DNA of 64,000 nt from Agarophyton chilense. Lineage: Eukaryota; Rhodophyta; Florideophyceae; Gracilariales; Gracilariaceae. The position numbers and the translations under genes are program-made. The notes under the pieces are model-generated. The model saw only the letters and a program-made list of their open reading frames with translations, was not told the DNA's origin and made no database searches. Positions 53,351 to 63,414 of the stretch are shown here, piece after piece (position 1 is the first letter of the stretch; every line of letters begins with the position of its first letter). The stretch spans positions 2,356,001 through 2,420,000 of the forward strand of contig JARGXX010000095.1 in the NCBI GenBank assembly GCA_030374765.1, in the 5' to 3' direction.

Positions 53351-53610
53351 ACGTCGCTTGTATCTACACAGCACCCAATTGAACGCGTACTCCGCCGTGA
53401 GTGCAAGGGCATTGTCAGCTTTAAAGATTGTGTCCGGTCGAAAGGGTACAAGGAAGACTGAAAGGCAGAGTCCTAAAGAGTAAACCAGAACGACGCAGAG
53501 AGGCGAAAGAAAGCCCTCAGCAGAGAAGGCGATCTTGTCCTGATTCAAAGATGCCATTCATAGCCCATTTCACAGGATATCCAACGCACACAATGGGCAA
53601 TAACTCACAG
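53351..53610 (+). repeat. Diverged direct repeat B flanking copia-2
   Basis: The partner of 37285-37560 in the same orientation, extending to ACAATGGGCAATAACTCACA, which corresponds to the copia-2 gag start. It lies about 180 bp after the end of the copia-2 RNase H, where a 3' LTR is expected. It carries some gag-start sequence, which a simple 3' LTR would not. Confidence 0.6.
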
Positions 53611-53654
53611 CATCCGAGAACGGTACCTTGCCGAAACAACGCAGAACGAAATTG

Positions 53655-53905
53655 CATTCATAAGGCCTAACTGGGCTTGAGCACTCGCTGCACTCACTGA
53701 ACGGCACCGAAAGAATCTAAAAAATGTGATAAGATACGTGAAAAACACCCAATCGAACAGATTCGCGTACTCCTTCAACAACACAATCACTCTCCAAAGT
53801 TACTTTTAGGCAGATTCTGCGTGATGCCAAACAACACGGAAATCAGTAAAGGGCTGTCCATAGCGACAGGATGCGATAATACACTGACTGCCAAATAGAG
53901 AGCCA
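53655..53905 (+). pseudogene. Copia RT/RNase H remnant
   Basis: One frame with several stops reads IRPNWA, then LKNVIRYVKNTQSNRFAYSF and TTRKSVKGCP, corresponding to the RT-RNase H connection of copia elements ('RPDIxYAV', 'LKRVIRYLKGT', 'TRRSTSG'). It belongs to an element other than copia-2, perhaps the copia-3 at 36.1-37.3 kb. Confidence 0.55.
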
Positions 53906-53944
53906 TTTAGAGAAAACTTTCATATATGGCCCCACAAATTTTCA

Positions 53945-53979
53945 GACCAAACTCTCTCTCAAAGAGAGCTAGTTTGGTC
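53945..53979. repeat. Hairpin near HARBI1-like pseudogene
   Basis: GACCAAACT (53945-53953) and AGTTTGGTC (53971-53979) pair perfectly, with CTCTC/GAGAG pairing inside. It may be a terminal sequence of the neighbouring DNA transposon. Confidence 0.6.
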
Positions 53980-54058
53980 ACTGTGAACAACCGAGATACT
54001 GTGACATCACGATGAGATCGTCGCCTCCCGTTACAAGCTACTTCATATCGGGAGCAGC

Positions 54059-55100
54059 TTGCAAAGTGTCATGAAAGCCATTCAGAGAGAAACAAAGGAT
54101 GCGAAGCGTCGCACACTTGCCGTTGCAGGGGCTTTTTTGGCATTGTACTACTTCATCAGCCCTCGTCGCAGGATCGCGTGCAGAGGACTTCGAGAAAGGC
54201 GATCATTTTGCAAGGTGAATCACAGTCTCTCTGATGGCGAAATTCAGGTCATGCGTGCTATCGGGTTTCTAGAACGTCTTTCCAACGACTTTTAACATTC
54301 CTTCGTGCATTCTTATCCCAATACAACGAAGAAGAATACCAAGAAGAATTGGAAGACCATCTCAACGGTGGAGCCATAGAAGCTTCAACAAAACCTGGGA
54401 CCTTTCTTCGCTTAATTTATGGAGCTAGTTACTGGGATGTTATGCTCACTTATGGATTAGCACGATCCACCGTCTATAGCATTTTTGACGACTTTCTCAG
54501 TGCTTGTGACAACGTCTTAGAGTTTGAAAGTCTTTCACAGAAAGCAGACAACAAAACTTATCGGAGAAGAGCTTTGGATTTTGCCGTATCCTGCGAGGCT
54601 ATGAATCCTCTTCCCGGTTGCGTCGGAGCCTTAGATGGAACTCTAATTTTTGTGCAAAAGCCGACGAAGGAACTTAATAATTAGCAGTTTTACACCACGA
54701 AAGGCGGGTTTGGAGTTCCCGTGCAGGCGCTTGTTGACGCAAAGTATCGGTTTATTGCGTCATCCGAAGTTTGTGTGGGATCTACGGTTGAACGCATGGC
54801 TCTCGCTCACTCGAACATTGGCAGATTTCTGTATCACGAAGGTCTTCTTAAGGGCTTTTGGATAGCTGAAGATGAGGCGTATTGGTGCACGAATTACATA
54901 GTTACTCCAATTCCGCGCTCTATGGCTAGCAGATATCAAGATGGCTTCAACTTTTGCCTTTCCTCCCATCTTGTACATGTGGAACAGGCTTTTGGAAGGC
55001 TTAAGGGACGATGGGGTGTTCTGTGTCGACCTCTTTAGTTCGATCTGCAAAAGGCTTTAGTAATCGTGAACAATGCAATGCGGCTCCATAACTACTGCAT
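54059..55100 (+). pseudogene. HARBI1-like DDE nuclease (Harbinger superfamily)
   Basis: After a frameshifted N-terminus (54059-54295), one frame from 54349 is broken by TAG at 54682 and 55036. It reads IYGASYWDVMLTYGLARSTV, then PGCVGALDGTLIFVQKPT (first Asp), YTTKGGFGVPVQALVDAKYR, CVGSTVERMALAHSNIGRFL, GFWIAEDEAYWCTNYI (second acidic position) and LVHVEQAFGRLKGRWGVLCRPL (catalytic Glu). It ends NNAMRLHNYCI. This is the pattern of HARBI1-like nucleases common in algae and oomycetes. It is a different lineage from Harbinger-1 and -2. Confidence 0.75.
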
Positions 55101-55746
55101 AAATTCTGGTGATTCTGGTGATGTTTCGTGCTCTGCTGGTAGTGTTTTTTAGTCTGAAGCCCGTGAATGTTTGGAAAGGTGGCTTGCGTGGTCAACTAAT
55201 GGGCACGATTTTTATTTTGATCCGTTGGAAGACGACAATTTCACTGGCAACAGTTGCCTTTCTGAAGCTAGTGTGGGTTTTGCTGACAACTACTCGAACA
55301 CGCGAGTCAGGCTGTGTCGCATTGTTGAGAAGCTTAAGTTTGTGCGTTCTTGTTTGGGGTAAATCGGTACCTCATGCCAGCTCATTTTGAAGCCGCCGTC
55401 GGTGCTTTGAATTGTTTCGAGGATACTGTCCACGATGTGCGATGCGTTGGGGGGAGGGGGGGGGGGGGAAATGGCGATGATGAGTATGAAGAGCGAATTA
55501 CATGCTTGCTTGAGTTGAAAGAGGGGTGTATTCTGTTTCCGTATGCGGTGTTAGATTTCGCAAACTGGCTGCTAGTCCGGCGGAACTGGGAGGAGAACAA
55601 TGGGAGTTGAGGGACGATGAAGGTGGCCCTGTTGCTGCTCAGATGTAGTAATTAGATTCGAGAATTTGGTTTACTCTGAAGGACTCTGTATCTGAGTCGT
55701 TTCCCGAGGCGATGTTCTAGGCTCTGACTCCACGAAGACGACTTCG
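55101..55746. other. Spacer with G-run, no gene seen
   Basis: Short plus frames (55109-55390, 55350-55610) may be the eroded tail of the HARBI1-like protein. A near-continuous guanine run lies at 55449-55468, with quadruplex potential. Confidence 0.35.
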
Positions 55747-56800
55747 GTGACCAGTCAAATGTTCCAAGGCACAGTTTTCCATGTGTTAGTCCGGTGTGTA
55801 ACGAATTACACGTCTAGGTTGAGAGTGGATATGAAAGAGGAAGCATCACTGCGCTTGCATGATGAGTATAGGGCATCGCACAAGTGGGCTGCGTCTTCGC
55901 TTCGGTTTGAAGGCGTTTCGCGCACTTTTTCCATGTTCGAGCTTGTTATTAGAGCCATGGGTATCATGAACTCGGCCTACGACCTTACTAGAGATGAGCT
56001 TTAGCTCAACAAGAGCGTTCAACAAGCAGATATGCTTTTGTATGCTTTTGAAGCCACGCCCACCAATTGTCCGCCGTCAGAGGTGTTCGTAGGGGATGCC
56101 ATCAAGCGTAGAATGAGCGTGCATCCTCAACCATTATATTCGAGCGCCTCGGAGGTTGGCACGCTTCGGTTGGAGTTTCGCACTCTGTCTCACTGCTCCA
56201 TGGATCTCAAATACAAAAACGCTGTCGATCATTGCATGAAGGTGGTCATGAATGCTTACCCCAACGATAGCCTTGTGCCACCCGTGTTCTACTTGTCCGA
56301 CGGACGATTCCACGGTGACCGGATGACCATCAGCGAGTCAGTGGACTCATTGTACGAGATGCTTGTCAAGAATTGGGTCATGCGGGGTCGACATGACTCT
56401 GTGCTTCGTTCGTTGTTTGAGCGCTCTGTGCAAGCGATCATGCACACGTTGAGCACAAAAATTGCACACAACCTGTGCATTGGCGAAATGAGACGTGATC
56501 GACGGTCAACGTTTCGAGTGCACATAGATCATTTGGCATGTTTCTTTCCAGTGACACTTGCGTACGCCGAACTGCACGGGCAGGGTGGGGGGGCTGAAAG
56601 GCAGCAAAGAAAGCGATTACCTTCCGATTGCTTGAAATCTGACGCGCAGGTGTTTCGTTTTGACGCGCGGCGTGAAGAACGGCCTGGCGGGCGAAATCAC
56701 GGTGTTCATCGGCAAGCCGGTGCCAAAGAAGGGGCAGGACGTGACCAATCTGCGTCCGGAAATCGTGGAGGCGCTGTATGTAGACGACTCCGGGAGAGAA
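55747..56800 (+). pseudogene. Glycoside hydrolase family 47 alpha-mannosidase fragment
   Basis: One frame from 55747 reads FEGVSRTFSMFELVIRAMGI and MNSAYDLTRDEL, then a TAG (56002-56004). It continues in the same frame with ADMLLYAFEATPTNCPP, EVGTLRLEFRTLS, ISESVDSLYEMLVKNWVM and HIDHLACFFPVTLAYAELHG. A frameshift near 56600 then leads to GLAGEITVFIG and VTNLRPEIVEALYV. These are GH47 landmarks ('FETxIRxLGGLLSAYDL', 'GTLQLEFxxLS', 'DSxYEYLLK', 'KMDHLxCFLPG', 'LRPExVES'). In the family they trim mannose from N-glycans in the ER or mark misfolded proteins. The C-terminus beyond about 56800 is not recognisable. It is probably a broken duplicate of a host gene. Confidence 0.65.
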
Positions 56801-57459
56801 TACTCGGCAGCGTGGAGGCGTCGTCCGCGGGAGGAAGAGAGCGCATCTGGAAATGGGCAGAAGGCACGCCGATGCGCATCAAATGGCACATCATTCGCGC
56901 GTCGATCAGCCTTATTCGCTCGTGGTAGACGCTAAACCCGCGCCTGGCGACGCTCTTCTACTGCACGCACTCGTTGGACGAAGCGAAGCTCATCTTTCGC
57001 AAGCCATTCGAACCGATCGATTTCAATCGTTCGACGCCGCTATTGGGGAAGCCTACTGCTGCCGTGCAATTGCATCTCAACTCGGAGCATGCGTGGTACA
57101 CGTTTGATACTCCACAACTGCAAAATGCGCATCCGGGGCGCGCAAATAGCACCTTTGAACGTGCGTTGCAGTATTGTCCGCTCGCGCAATCGTTGTTGGA
57201 TGGAGTTGGAGATGCTCAGTTGGTAATACACATAATCCTGCCGGAGAGGCTGCTTTGTTTTAGTCTTCTTGCGGCATCTTTGTCTGCATACGACAAGCGC
57301 ACTGCTTCCATGGCTTCGCCTCCCACTTCTGCAAGTCCCATTCATTTGCTTATGCTTCCGTTTCCGCTTCCGCTTCCGTGTTTCCGCCCGGCTGTGGGCG
57401 CAGACCGCCAAACTGAATCCTCCAGGTGTCGCAACTTCCCGCAGCTCCCTCCCACGCTG
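56801..57459. other. Spacer between the two broken host-gene copies
   Basis: Several overlapping frames occur. One on plus (56974-57678) includes LNSEHAWYTFDTPQ, which could be the eroded GH47 C-terminus ('FNTEAHP'). CCGCTTCCGCTTCCG repeats lie at 57355-57390. Confidence 0.35.
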
Positions 57460-58307
57460 CCCCCGCCGAACCAGTGGAAGTATCGCATTGAAGGCGCCCA
57501 GAAAATCATCTTCTCCAGCGACCCCGCCGATTCGCCGCATGTGCTGGTGCTCTATGCCGTCACGAATCACCCCAGCGTTCCCCTGCAGCCGGTCTCAACC
57601 CTCTCACAGGCTCTCTTTCCCCGCTATCGCACCCCATATCTTCTTCCCCATCAAACTGTCAGTTTAACTCCCGTCTAAATCAAACAGCTATCCCAACGAG
57701 CCACTCCGCTGAGACCCGCTCATCGTCTCTCTCCATTCAAGCAGCCGATCTTATTGATAACATCGGTGCCGAAATCATAATGAGGCATTTGATCCGTCGT
57801 GTTGGTGAACAACAAGCCACAAAACAAGTGGGCCGCGCCGTGTACAGCGTTCAGTCAATCACAGAACTCGACCAAATCACATATAGAACTTCTGAGCAAG
57901 AAAATGAGCAACATAGCGCTGCAGAATATGGCAATGCTGCAAAAGCCGCACGCAACTTGCCCGTTTCAGCTGCGGTTCAGCTGTTTGCCGGATTCTTGCA
58001 AGCTGCCGCCGCCAAGGATTGTTCAATCATGATCGCATTGTGTAAAATTGATGAAATTCAAACCAAGAGCGAAAGTATCCTTGTTGATGTAAATGGTGTG
58101 CGATGACCGGCTCGTTTGTGGGTCTTTGATACGGACGAAAAGCACATTGCAAAGATTCTCGGCAAGTGGGGCGTTGATGATCGCAAACGAGCCGCCATGT
58201 TTGGAAGCACGGTTTCGTCAAGCAGTGGTGCCAGCGAACAAAGATTTTCCGAAGGGTACATGACTCCCTCAGGGGGCTCCTGTTTCAAGCAATTCAATCA
58301 ACCTTGA
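57460..58307 (+). pseudogene. Inositol-pentakisphosphate 2-kinase-like fragment
   Basis: The plus strand reads NQWKYRIEGAQKIIFSSDPA and HVLVLYAV, resembling the 'W-Y-GEG-NxV' start of IPK1. A later frame from 57780 reads AGFLQAAAAKDCSIMIALCK, then LVDVNGVR, an in-frame TGA (58104-58106), and LWVFDTDEKHIAKILGKWGVDD. This resembles the C-terminal 'AKDCSIMI' and 'VIDLDxKxxxKIxKW' motifs. IPK1 makes inositol hexakisphosphate. The central part is missing or unreadable. The match is by motif only, so the call is tentative. Confidence 0.4.
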
Positions 58308-59110
58308 TGCCAAACCCCAGCCCAATCATACTCAAGTCAATCACTGTTACTCAGAGTCGAAAATGCTGCGCTCACAAATGGTACCCAATGCTAGTCGAAG
58401 TCTATCTATCGAAGGGTAGCTCTCTTTGGTTCTGTAGATTCATTCACACGGCCGTTTCGGGGATTATCGAGTGAAAAACAACACAGATGTGAGCTCAACA
58501 TGCAGATGTGGTCATCGAAACGGCATCACGTGCTTTTTCTCTCTGAATGCGTTTAAAGCATCACTCCTTTTTTTCTGTTTTCCGGCATTGGCACTTTGAA
58601 AGGCTTCTATCATTCGGGCAATTCTTCAGCGATCCAGTGCTGAAACAACTCCCAGCTCTTCCCCAACATCCAAGTCGGCAGAGAGAGAAGCTCAGGATCG
58701 TGCTTCTAATTGTACCTCATCCACCACCACAAACGAGCACCTCAAGGGTAGGAGCTTCACCGTGTTTATGCACTGTGCATTGCAGGCGATTAGCAAATAT
58801 TTTGGAGGCACTTGCTTCATTCGAGAACTGCAGGTTCATCAGAGCACTGGTGGGAGGCCTTGTTAAGCAAACTATGGCACTTTGGAAGGGATTTGGAATG
58901 GCTCTTGTTTAACAGTCAGTTATGCAGATGCTTCGGAGACCATCCTCCTACTTCTGCCTGCGTATCTATCTCTGATGGTACTGGAATTAAAGTGATTATC
59001 GTACCTGCCCACGGGCGGGAACCTAGAAACGCAAATAAAGTCTTTAACAAGCAGAAGAAGCATCAATCAGAAGTAAAGCGAAAACCAAAAGGCAAACTAA
59101 TATACGCTAA
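58308..59110. other. Intergenic, no gene supported
   Basis: Frames of up to 147 codons on plus (58547-58912, 58812-59255) have no recognisable content. Confidence 0.35.
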
Positions 59111-60470
59111 TCAAGGAGCATTCTCATCTAGTTCACCAAGAGCTCTTGTAAACATTTCAATTTGCTTCTCCCATCTTTTCGTGTGCATTCCTTCCTTCAG
59201 TCTATCCTCCGCCATAGAAATCTCGTCCAACAGTTTCCTTCGATTCAGGAAGTAGGTCACTGAAGAAGTGGATCTCCAAGCAGCAGCTCTTGTTTTGTCA
59301 GACGTCCTTAAGTCCTTTTCCTTTTCGTCGGCCTTGAAGTAGCTGCTAACTGATTCAAAGAGTTTAAGACCAGCATCTTCGAACTCCCCAGGCGATCGTT
59401 TTCGTGACTGAGATCTAGTACCTGAATTCGCAGCGCGGGACCCGTTCCCAACTGAATCAAATTGACCTGTTCCACCTTCGTGACCAATGATACCCGCGTA
59501 ATCTATGGACCTTGCGGAGGAGCGCAAGATAGCTTCGTCTTCATTGGGCGTACCGAGACCCAGAATAGTAGCCCCGATTGTAATTCTCTTTCTATCCCTA
59601 TCGCTATACTTGTAGCTTCGCTTACCATTTTAACTGTCCATAAACTCTTTAAAATTTGGATTGTTCTGGCCGCTCCTCTTGTAATTCGATATTGGCAATG
59701 ACGAAAGACTTCGAAAGCCGTTCCAAACTGCCCGCAAGTAGGCTCCGGGACGAAAGCCAATTGGAGGCTCTTCCGGAGTAATAGGCTCGTCGAATAAGTA
59801 TTCCAATGCCTGTCGGGGTCGTAGGGATGCATCATTGTATCTCCCTTCAATGATGTTCACCCAATTGTCGGAAGTTGTCAACTTCATATCCATATCAGAG
59901 CGCTTAGAGAGAGTCTGAGATGCTTTGAAAAAAGCAGACCTGCAATCGGGGTCATCGCGTATGAGAAGCACCAAACGTGCAAACGCAGAGAGCGTAAATG
60001 ACTTTTGCTTTGGCTTGCTAGGCGGAGCGGGGTTTTTCTTTGCATCGTTAGACGTGAAATCAACGGTGGTTGACTTCGACGCTTTGCTCCGCTTTCCAGC
60101 TGGAGATTTAGAAGGGCTGAGTTTTCGCTTTGATCGTTGACTGAGTGTACTCTTCCCTCGTCCACACAGTTTGGGATATTGTTTCGCCTTCTCCGCCGAA
60201 TCTGAAATGGTTCCATGCGCAATACTACGCAACGCTGGCATGCAGGGAATGGACTGATTAATAAACACAAGCAGCCATCGCTTCAGAAAATTGGGTGCTC
60301 CCAATTGCTTCCTTCCATAATATCTTCAACTGTAGAGAGCTTATCCTCAATGCAGGTTTGTAGGTAAACGTGATCATTTGAGCTATGAGAACTGCTTGGG
60401 ATGTTCCAGATACTTTGAATTGAGTTTCCACGTCCCAGAACTTGAATATTTGCTTGAGTGTCTGCACCGA
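59111..60470 (-). pseudogene. Unknown protein gene, apparently broken
   Basis: A minus frame from about 60304 to 59111 is interrupted only by TAA at 59632-59630. Upstream, another frame (60467-60258) reads IFKFWDVETQFKVSGTSQAV and seems to join after a frameshift near 60300. The text includes APNFLKRWLLVFINQSIPCM, a basic Ser/Lys region like a nuclear localisation signal (SKRKLSPSKSPAGKRSKASK), RPGAYLRAVWNGFRSLSS and NYKRSGQNNPNFKEFMDS. The C-terminal part is helical (LNRRKLLDEISMAEDRLKEG). A GTAAGC just after the stop might be a splice donor, so an intron cannot be excluded. I do not recognise a family; a transposon-associated ORF is possible. Confidence 0.4.
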
Positions 60471-62349
60471 TTGACTACAAAGAAAAACATAGGCTTAATG
60501 CATTTCGGAATCCCTGGAAACGCTTTTTAATTGTGAGGAGAGCAAATGCGCTTCATTTTCGTGTATGTGTGCCATTCGCAATGTCAACCATAGGCTTTGA
60601 AATATCCAAAGTCACTAGGTTGCTGGGAGTATGTTTTTGGCGCGGTTCGTTGCGCGAGAAAAGGTTTCCGTGGACAAAAAGAACTTGGAAGCTTTGAAAG
60701 GCTTGACGAGGAAGATGTGAAGGTTTTGCGGATTTGAAGATTTGGGGAGTGAGTAGGTCGGTGAAATGCGTGGGTAGGTAGGGAAAAAAAACCAGGGGAG
60801 CGTCCCTGAAAAACGGGAGAGTCGAGGGTCGTATGGTTCTGCGTTGTACGCCTCTGATTGCCTCTAAAAACTGCATATTGGCTTTTGTGGAACCTTTTGG
60901 ATCATGCTTGTCACGGCAGTGACTTCTCTGCATGCCGCAAGCACAATTGGAGATCACTGAGAATACCCAATTGAATCCGGAATCGAATTGGTTACGGTTG
61001 TACTTTCCTATAGCCACCGTTTCGGGGGCTATTTTGAAATAGAAGCCCGAGAATCAAAGTGCCTTTTGAACGGTGCAAAACGCACTTTTGTAGTGCTCTA
61101 GTGCACCGTAGACTGCCCGTAACAGAAATACTACAGTTTTTAGAGAATAGCGCTGTATACTATAACGTCAAGTAGCAACAAAGCCTAGCACTGTATTCGA
61201 GCAAAGCAGAGTATGTCTTGGATTGAAACACAGCCCAAGATCTTATATGGGTTCATGACCTGAAAGAACTGCCAATCGACGCACGAGAAAAAGCTACGCT
61301 TTTGTCGACAACGACTTTGATGTCAAAATAGCAAAGCGCACGGCCGTGACTAACAAAATCAGCATACAGACACTACGCATCAGAAGACCATATTGCAAGG
61401 AAGCGCTTTTGCATACAAAACATACCAGATGTTGACATGCTTTCATACGCGCTCACCCAACCACCAACGTTAGCGCGGTTTAAAGCTCAGAAACACCGCA
61501 TTTGGCTTTTTTTGCGCTCGCGATTGCCGCGTTAGGGAGACTTAGACGCCGAAGGCGAAGAAAACACACAAACGCAATCACCGCTCACGCAACGAACCCA
61601 CACCCAATATAGCACGACACCGAAGTGACGCCGAGACATCACAGTATACAGCACCTGCGGAGCTCATAGGCACAGTAGACCATAAGTAAAGCACGGATTG
61701 CTGCGGGGTTTTCTCGCTTCCGTTTCAATGCTCATGTTTAATCCTGCAAGCAGTCACCTCCTGAAACGTAACAGTTTACCTTCGAGAATTCGGCACTTTT
61801 GGGATACACTTTCCAGAATTCGCAATAGAGATGATCTTGTAGGATGTTTGTAAATCCCATTTCTTACTGCACCACCAATCAACTGCGTTAGAATGTTCAT
61901 CACAAGTGTTCTTGTGAGATTGGCTATTTGTGTTTTCGCTATCAATGTAGGCTTCAATTTTTTCCGTTTCAAAATTGTCAAAATTTGATCCGCGAAATAA
62001 GGTACCAACCATCCTTCCAAGAAGAATTATACGGTTGTTGCTTTCCGAAAGGTTTAGCTTTGTCAGCCTCTTGAAGTGCTCAAGTGTCCTAGGAAGTCAG
62101 ACGTAATGGCAGACGAAGCTGGCTACCCATGTTGGCCTTAAAGTTGCTCCCATTACGAACCTAGCAGCTTCGAGGGATAGAGGAATTTGGGAGTTAACGA
62201 GGCCTGCAGTTCTTTTCAAGTAAGGAAGGCCACCGCTCAACCGTTCCACCACACAATTGCCTTGCCGCTGTACCGCCGAGCAGTCCGCTGCCCATTACTA
62301 CTGTGACGTCGGCTATTACTTTTTGGGGTAATCGGCGTCTTCGCTTGTC
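60471..62349. other. Intergenic region with one dispersed repeat
   Basis: No gene is supported. Minus frames at 61017-60553 and 62020-61754 are unrecognised. The dispersed repeat at 61631-61729 is listed separately. Confidence 0.4.
61631..61729 (+). repeat. Dispersed repeat, copy 2
   Basis: It matches 35719-35813 in the same orientation (ACAGTATACAGCACCTGCGG, then CATAAGTAAAGCAC and GGGGTTTTCTCGCTTCC). No coding remnants adjoin it, so it may be a solo LTR fragment. Confidence 0.65.
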
Positions 62350-63157
62350 AATGATGCACATGGGGTTTTCTACATTAGCGTTCAGTTCACCAGTCGATGT
62401 TGGCCGCCATGTGTGCAACCAGAATCGAATGGTAAAACGTTGTTCTATACGCACGGATTTCCGTCCAAGATTTATCGTGCGGAGAGTAAGGTTTTCTCAA
62501 ATGAGTGCTGAGCAAGATCCAGTCGAAAGTCAAGTTCGGACCGAATTGGCGGCAGAAGGCATCAATCTCGACGAGTTGCTCAACGGTGGGAAGGTCGTAT
62601 CGCTAACCAGAAAACTAAATTTGCTCCAGAGCCAATCCGAGATGCTTCTGCCGAACAGTGAGGATTACAATGTCATGCAAAAGAAAATAACGGAGTTGAA
62701 AACCGACATCGACCGAGAGAAACGTCAGGTGATGCAGTCATGGTTAAAGAATCTTTTCGTTTTCCAAGCCGTTATGTTTCTCGGGATCGGAGCTGCGCTT
62801 TCTTTTGATGCCGTCCCTTTCTATTCCGTACCTCTTGTCGGCCAAGCTCTCGGATTCTGGACAATATGGTTGTTTACAATCCCATCGTTACGCGCGAGAA
62901 AAGGGACTGCAAAGGCAGAAAAGAGCGCGCTGAACATCTCCTTTCTGACCGTTCCTCTGATTAATGTGTGTCTGCCGGGGATCACCAAAAATTGTGGGTT
63001 GATATGGACTGCAGACGTTGTCGTGCTTTTGGGATTCTACATGTATTACTTCATCCGTGCCTATAATAGTTCACTGGAAGGGAAGGAAGGGTTACCGAAA
63101 GAGCAGGGTACCATCAAAGGTGTACTCAAGTATTTAGATTGGGGCTCCTGGAGATAA
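62350..63157 (+). CDS. Plastid-type multi-pass membrane protein, function unknown
   Basis: The first ATG at 62350 gives 268 residues; the longer reading from 62303 begins at GTG. Residues 1-50 are rich in Arg, Ser and hydrophobics with a Phe near the start (HMGFSTLAF, then RPRFIVRRVRFS), which fits a plastid transit peptide. An acidic, helical, coiled-coil-prone segment follows (SLTRKLNLLQSQSEMLLPNS, KKITELKTDIDREKRQ). Three or four membrane spans come next: FVFQAVMFLGIGAALSF, PLVGQALGFWTIWLFTI, ISFLTVPLINVCL and ADVVVLLGFYMYYFI. The tail ends LKYLDWGSWR. It probably sits in a plastid membrane, but I cannot name it. The gene is convergent with the BASS transporter, 257 bp apart. Confidence 0.7.
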
Positions 63158-63414
63158 GAAGCGGGTATCTGGAAGGAAATGATTGGAAGCTCCAGTGATT
63201 CGCAAATAGATAATACGTTTTTGCCGAATGACCCAAACACTCAGACATTGAAGTCAGCGACCGAATTCAAGGTTCTTCTTATTACAAAGAAGAAAGATCG
63301 GGCAATGAGCCAATGTTGCGTTATAAAAGGCATGGTGAATAAGAGACAACTCTTTTGCCTAGTCTAATCGAGGCCATCACTGGTTTCGCATTACTGGCGG
63401 TCCGAAAGGAATAC

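Larger units (their letters stand above)
37285..53610 (+). mobile_element. Copia-2: CoDi/GalEa-like copia retrotransposon, split by gypsy-2
   Basis: The plus strand carries gag, protease, integrase, reverse transcriptase and RNase H in copia order from 37527 to 41714. The last RNase H codons continue after gypsy-2 from 53018. The wording of the integrase and RNase H (LNLIDAGINYGERV, FWDAAFNVSSSQ, YHLIDWASMKQRRVSYSS) differs from copia-1 and recalls the CoDi and GalEa branches known from diatoms, red algae and some animals. The ends are uncertain; repeats A and B are taken as boundaries. Confidence 0.6.
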
